Below, piece by piece: positions 35,501 through 35,650 of a stretch of 35,650 nt of DNA. The notes under the pieces are model-generated. The model did not search any database and was not told the DNA's origin. It worked only from the letters and a program-made list of their open reading frames with translations. The number at the start of each line of letters is the position of its first letter. Positions within the stretch are counted from its first letter, which is position 1. This DNA is from Acidobacteriota bacterium. GTDB taxonomy: Bacteria > Acidobacteriota > Vicinamibacteria > Vicinamibacterales > UBA2999. Both the position numbers and the translations under genes were made by a program. The stretch covers positions 1 to 35,650 of the forward strand of contig JAKFXY010000026.1 in NCBI GenBank assembly GCA_021731165.1, written 5' to 3'.

Positions 35501-35650
35501 CAGACTGGCGGCTGCACCTCAGTCTCGATGCGCTCCTCCTCGACGGCGAGAGCAACAACCGATTGCTCCAGGAAGTCTTCGACCGGTACCACGGGCGAAC
35601 CGTGCCCGAGTCAGCGCCCACCACCGCGCTGACCTTCCGCGACTACGTGC
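26575..35650 (+). CDS. Multimodular nonribosomal peptide synthetase (3' end outside window)
   Basis: A single frame without stops runs from ATG 26575 to the window edge: at least 3025 codons. GGGGGA at 26564-26569 provides the ribosome binding site. Domain order is A1-T1 / C1-A2-T2 / C2-A3-T3 / Cy. There is no N-terminal condensation domain, so module 1 starts the chain. Carrier serines are Ser619, Ser1700 and Ser2796, each in GGHSLLATRLA. C1 and C2 have intact HHSAADG (801-807 and 1882-1888). The fourth condensation-type domain begins FPLTPVQEAYWLGR and carries D2985-x4-D2990-x2-S2993, the heterocyclization signature. No epimerization or methyltransferase domain is seen. Pocket residues predict X-Thr-Asn. 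The 49-residue N-terminal leader is low in complexity. MbtH and PPTase genes upstream are the expected partners. Confidence 0.97.
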   Translation, partial: MDESEPLLAAPATDEPTGRGADVPSDAVRARSVPPHSSRVQPSQERRQFGHDFDLTAARVPETTLVGFFERQVARTPTSLALVTDHEALTYAALDARANQLAWRLIADGIGPEDLVAIYLDPSPDMLVALLAALKAGAAYVPLDTRHPVQRVAFILDDTTPRRILTSIDLSARLPNVARRLELVLDAPDVATELAGFTASAPTDADRVMPLRPQHLAYVMCTSGSTGTPKGVAVTNAGVSNAIHARVAFYGEEIKALGLWSSISFDIAVAQIFWAWSCGAALVLPPARAEDTPDARFERELQQGITHLMLPAALYAHLLAARHGRDAHALRAVVVGGNALQAQTVRQHGDIFGDVSLFNEYGVTEASIWSTVWRCGAGSDGDTSPIGAPIANTRVYVLDASLRPCPVGVVGELYIGGAGLARGYWARPGLTAERFVASPFGCEPGERLYRTGDLGATREDGALIFHGRVDQQVKIRGFRIEPGEIETALLREPALAQAAVVARDDVADDPRLVAYLVPHRDATHASAPLGLHSLRQRLAASLPDYMVPAAFVVLDALPLTSNGKLDRQALPAPQGSGLAADYVAPGTPDEIVLCELVAALLGITRAGLADHFFHLGGHSLLATRLAARIRVRFGRELPIRTIFDRPVLGDLAKALDALPKAGPLLVPQPRPAVLPMSFAQTRLWFLHKLEGASPAYHIPVAVRLAGPLDRAALALAIEDVCRRHESLRTLLVEGDMGPEQRILPPSAVSEPLPTVTSSIHTIEDDLAAASARGFDLTTEPPLRATLFRLGPDDHALLLLLHHSAADGWSIAPLLDDLASAYAARVMGAAPAFPALPIQYADYTLWQRALLGREDDGASPLARQIAYWTRQLAGVPVELPLPTDRSRPQTPSFAGGVVEIALQPALHAQLQDMARAHGATLFMLLQAALAALLTRLGAGTDIAIGSPIAGRTDTALDRLVGFFVNTLVLRTDTSGNPTFLELLARARATCLEAYSHQDLPFERVVELLDPPRVVGRQPLFQTMLVLQPTTQPQLALPGLRAVALPPRDRTTKFDLVFTFTETQDAAGRTAGLLGELEYSIDLFDRRSASRLAERLTRLLEQVAADPSVPVHRLEILAPLERQRLVHDSGATAQRGPEATLADRFERQVAQAPNREALIVEDAALTYAVLDARANQLAWRLLAEGIGPEDFVAICLERSFEMVVAILATLKTGAAYVPLDPDTPAARLAFMLADARPRRLLTTTRLAARFPVATPALRLDDPAVVSDLARLPVAAPGDADRPTALQPAHPAYLIYTSGSTGRPKGVVITQRNVVRLFDVTRRSFRFDENDTWTMFHSYGFDFSVWELWGALLHGGRLVIVPKDVARSAEAFRALLVRHAVTVLNQTPSAFYRLTQADEEAGEAAESLALRTVVFGGEALDLRRLDRWYTRHAESRPRLVNMYGITETTVHVTYMPLDRELSASSAGSPIGVGLSDLRVYVLDAGLQPCPVGVFGEVYVAGAGLARGYWDRPGLTAERFVANPFANEPGERLYRSGDLAAWRHDGSLTFRGRADQQVKIRGFRIEPGEIETVLLREPAIAQTAVVAREDLTGDQSLVAYLVPRTDPSGEAGAIDLLALRARLAAVLPDYMVPAAFVVLDALPLTPNGKLDRAALPAPEGSGLATGYVAPATPDEIVLCELVASLLGVARVGLADHFFHVGGHSLLATRLAAQIRHRLGRELPIRAIFDTPVLGDLARALRTLPKAGQPLGPQPRPAVLPLSFAQARLWFLHQLEGASSLYQVPVAVQLTGALDVPALARALDDVRARHESLRTLLVDDDDEPEQRVLPADSLPTLLQIVTSTAGAVDDELEVAAARGFDLAKEVPFRATLFQLGPDEYALLLLLHHSAADGWSIAPLLDDLATAYAARVTGTAPAFPPLPVQYADYTLWQRALLGREEDPASPIATQIAYWTTQLAALPVELALPTDRPRPRTPSYAGGVVQIALPPALQTQLRELARAHGATLFMLLQAAVATLLAKHGAGTDIPIGAPIAGRTEAALDSLVGFFVNTLVLRTDTSGDPTFLELLARARATCLEAYARQDLPFERLVELLDPPRAVGRQPLFQTMLVLQPTALPELRLPEVTARPLAPILRTTKFDLSFTFAEGVASPGQPAGLTGALEYSADLFDRASAARLAARLTRLLDQIAADPSMPLHRLDLLTPDERRQVVHDFNATAAPLPTATLIDRFERQVAQTPDQPALVAADGGRLTYAALNARANQLAWRLLADGIGPEDRVAICLERSPALIVAVLATLKAGAAFVPLDPDAPVARLAFLLADATPARLLTTSGLAARLPDVASGLAICLDAPAVMTDLAGFPVVSPTDADRVTPLRPQHPAYVLYTSGSTGQPKGVAIAQQSLAHYIALVGDRLGPHAARMPLFTSMAFDLTLTTLFAPLCSGGQIEIVATTHPAEALAAVFGPGATATAVKLTPSHLALLATQPVTPSAIAIAIVGGEALTSAQVATLVAHCPAIRIVNEYGPTETTVGATAGAVTTEDLHIGRPYPNTRVYVLDAALQPCPVGVTGELYLAGVGLARGYWNRPALTADRFVAHPFALGSGERLYRSGDRAAWRADGTLLFHGRGDQQVKIRGFRIEPGEIEAALLREPAIAQAAVLARVDHAGDPRLVAYLVPHAAARAADASAEAAARVTRARQAEHAGPGTHPPDATPALDLQAIRTRLTAQLPAYMVPAAFVVLDALPLTPHGKLDRAALPAPEGAGLAAGYVAPTTPEEIVLCEVVAALLGLARVGVADNFFHLGGHSLLATRLAAQVRARLGRELPLRTIFDTPVIGELAQALRASNPLVDEAPPLVADPEAAFAPFPLTPVQEAYWLGRQRLVALSDVACHVYVELRLRQLDVARLTDAWRAVIDRHPMLRAVMAPDGTQRLLAEVPPFVIPWSDHRDAADAEAAAGAVRDAMSHQVLPYDRWPLFDIRVTRVAATDWRLHLSLDALLLDGESNNRLLQEVFDRYHGRTVPESAPTTALTFRDYV
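26755..28540 (+). other. NRPS module 1: A1-T1 (initiation)
   Basis: A1 spans about residues 61-575 and T1 about 583-655. Core motifs: LTYAALDARANQLAWRL, the P-loop-like CTSGSTGTPKG, GELYIGGAGLARGYWARP, GERLYRTGDL, and NGKLDRQALP with the catalytic lysine. The A5 region reads NEYGVTEASIW, not the usual YGPTET. Aligned by eye to GrsA-Phe, the pocket residues are D-I-A-M-V-G-E-I-W-K. I do not recognise this as a known code and leave the substrate open. T1 Ser619 is at 28429-28431. Confidence 0.85.
28594..31770 (+). other. NRPS module 2: C1-A2-T2, predicted Thr
   Basis: C1 (about residues 674-1118) begins LPMSFAQTRLWFLHKLEG and has HHSAADGWS, typical of an L-accepting condensation domain. A2 (about 1137-1650) has IYTSGSTGRPKG, and its pocket residues, aligned by eye to GrsA-Phe, are D-F-W-N-V-G-M-V-H-K. 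This differs at one position from the well-known threonine code DFWNIGMVHK, so Thr is a confident prediction. T2 Ser1700 is at 31672-31674. Confidence 0.88.
31837..35060 (+). other. NRPS module 3: C2-A3-T3, predicted Asn
   Basis: C2 (about residues 1755-2199) is highly similar to C1 and has an intact HHSAADGWS. A3 (about 2218-2750) has LYTSGSTGQPKG and NEYGPTETTVG; pocket residues are D-L-T-K-I-G-E-V-G-K, the asparagine-type code (aspartate codes usually have His where this has Glu). An Ala/Arg-rich insert of roughly 15 net residues lies near 34579-34686, between two late A-domain motifs. T3 Ser2796 is at 34960-34962. Confidence 0.86.
35131..35650 (+). other. NRPS heterocyclization (Cy) domain, N-terminal part
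   Basis: About 173 residues are visible. The opening FPLTPVQEAYWLGR is the Cy1-type motif found in PchE, HMWP2 and related siderophore synthetases. HPMLRAV follows, and the active-site segment LSLDALLLDGES fits D-x4-D-x2-S (Asp at 35527 and 35542, Ser at 35551) where condensation domains have HHxxxDG. The following module, outside the window, should load Cys, Ser or Thr and cyclise it onto the Asn carbonyl. Confidence 0.88.

Noticed and set aside
26575-35650. Frameshift or stop in the NRPS gene
   Set aside because: I followed the frame from 26575 to the edge; A, T and C motifs stay in the same frame throughout and no stop is met.

Overview
The window is high-GC bacterial chromosome, densely coded on both strands. 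Gene content (single-chain glycine decarboxylase, nnr-tsaE pair, many secreted or outer-membrane proteins, a short ComEA-like protein) and the GGCGGACC-AAGGTCCGCC palindromes between genes suggest Acidobacteriota, possibly the Vicinamibacteria. That placement is inference; no rRNA or tRNA gene is visible to anchor it.

Region 1 (1-9.3 kb) is core metabolism: the 3' part of guaB, a small TerB-like helical protein, tsaE and nnr (minus strand, separated by a perfect 40-bp palindrome), a class IV aminotransferase, and the glycine cleavage operon gcvT-gcvH-gcvP (minus strand). REP-like palindromes and short tandem repeats fill several of the junctions.

Region 2 (9.3-15.8 kb) is accessory and cell-surface: remnants of a DUF5678-like / retropepsin-like / SEC-C cluster that looks partly broken, a secreted SH3-like plus beta-barrel protein translationally coupled to an M4 (thermolysin-family) metalloprotease, a sigma-54-type AAA+ regulator with a degenerate GAFTGA loop, an orphan type II/IV pseudopilin, and a ComEA-like helix-hairpin-helix protein.

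Region 3 (15.8-35.65 kb, running off the end) is a nonribosomal peptide gene cluster with a siderophore-like outline. On the minus strand are a JmjC/cupin-type oxygenase and a Sfp-type phosphopantetheinyl transferase. Diverging from them is a tightly overlapping plus-strand operon: MbtH-like protein, FhuD-like binding protein, fused double permease FhuB, and ATPase FhuC. A Rieske oxygenase (minus) diverges from two tandem cytochromes P450 (plus). A CmcJ/NvfI-family Fe(II)/2-oxoglutarate oxygenase (minus) diverges from a giant NRPS gene of at least 3025 codons.

The visible NRPS reads A-T / C-A-T / C-A-T / Cy. The binding-pocket residues I extract by eye give no confident call for A1, Thr for A2 and Asn for A3. 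The next condensation-type domain has D-x4-D-x2-S in place of HHxxxDG, so it is a heterocyclization domain; a thiazoline or oxazoline should follow. Together the genes suggest a peptide with a five-membered heterocycle, built with MbtH and PPTase help, tailored by up to five oxygen-activating enzymes, and probably imported as an iron complex by FhuDBC. I do not recognise this combination as a described pathway.
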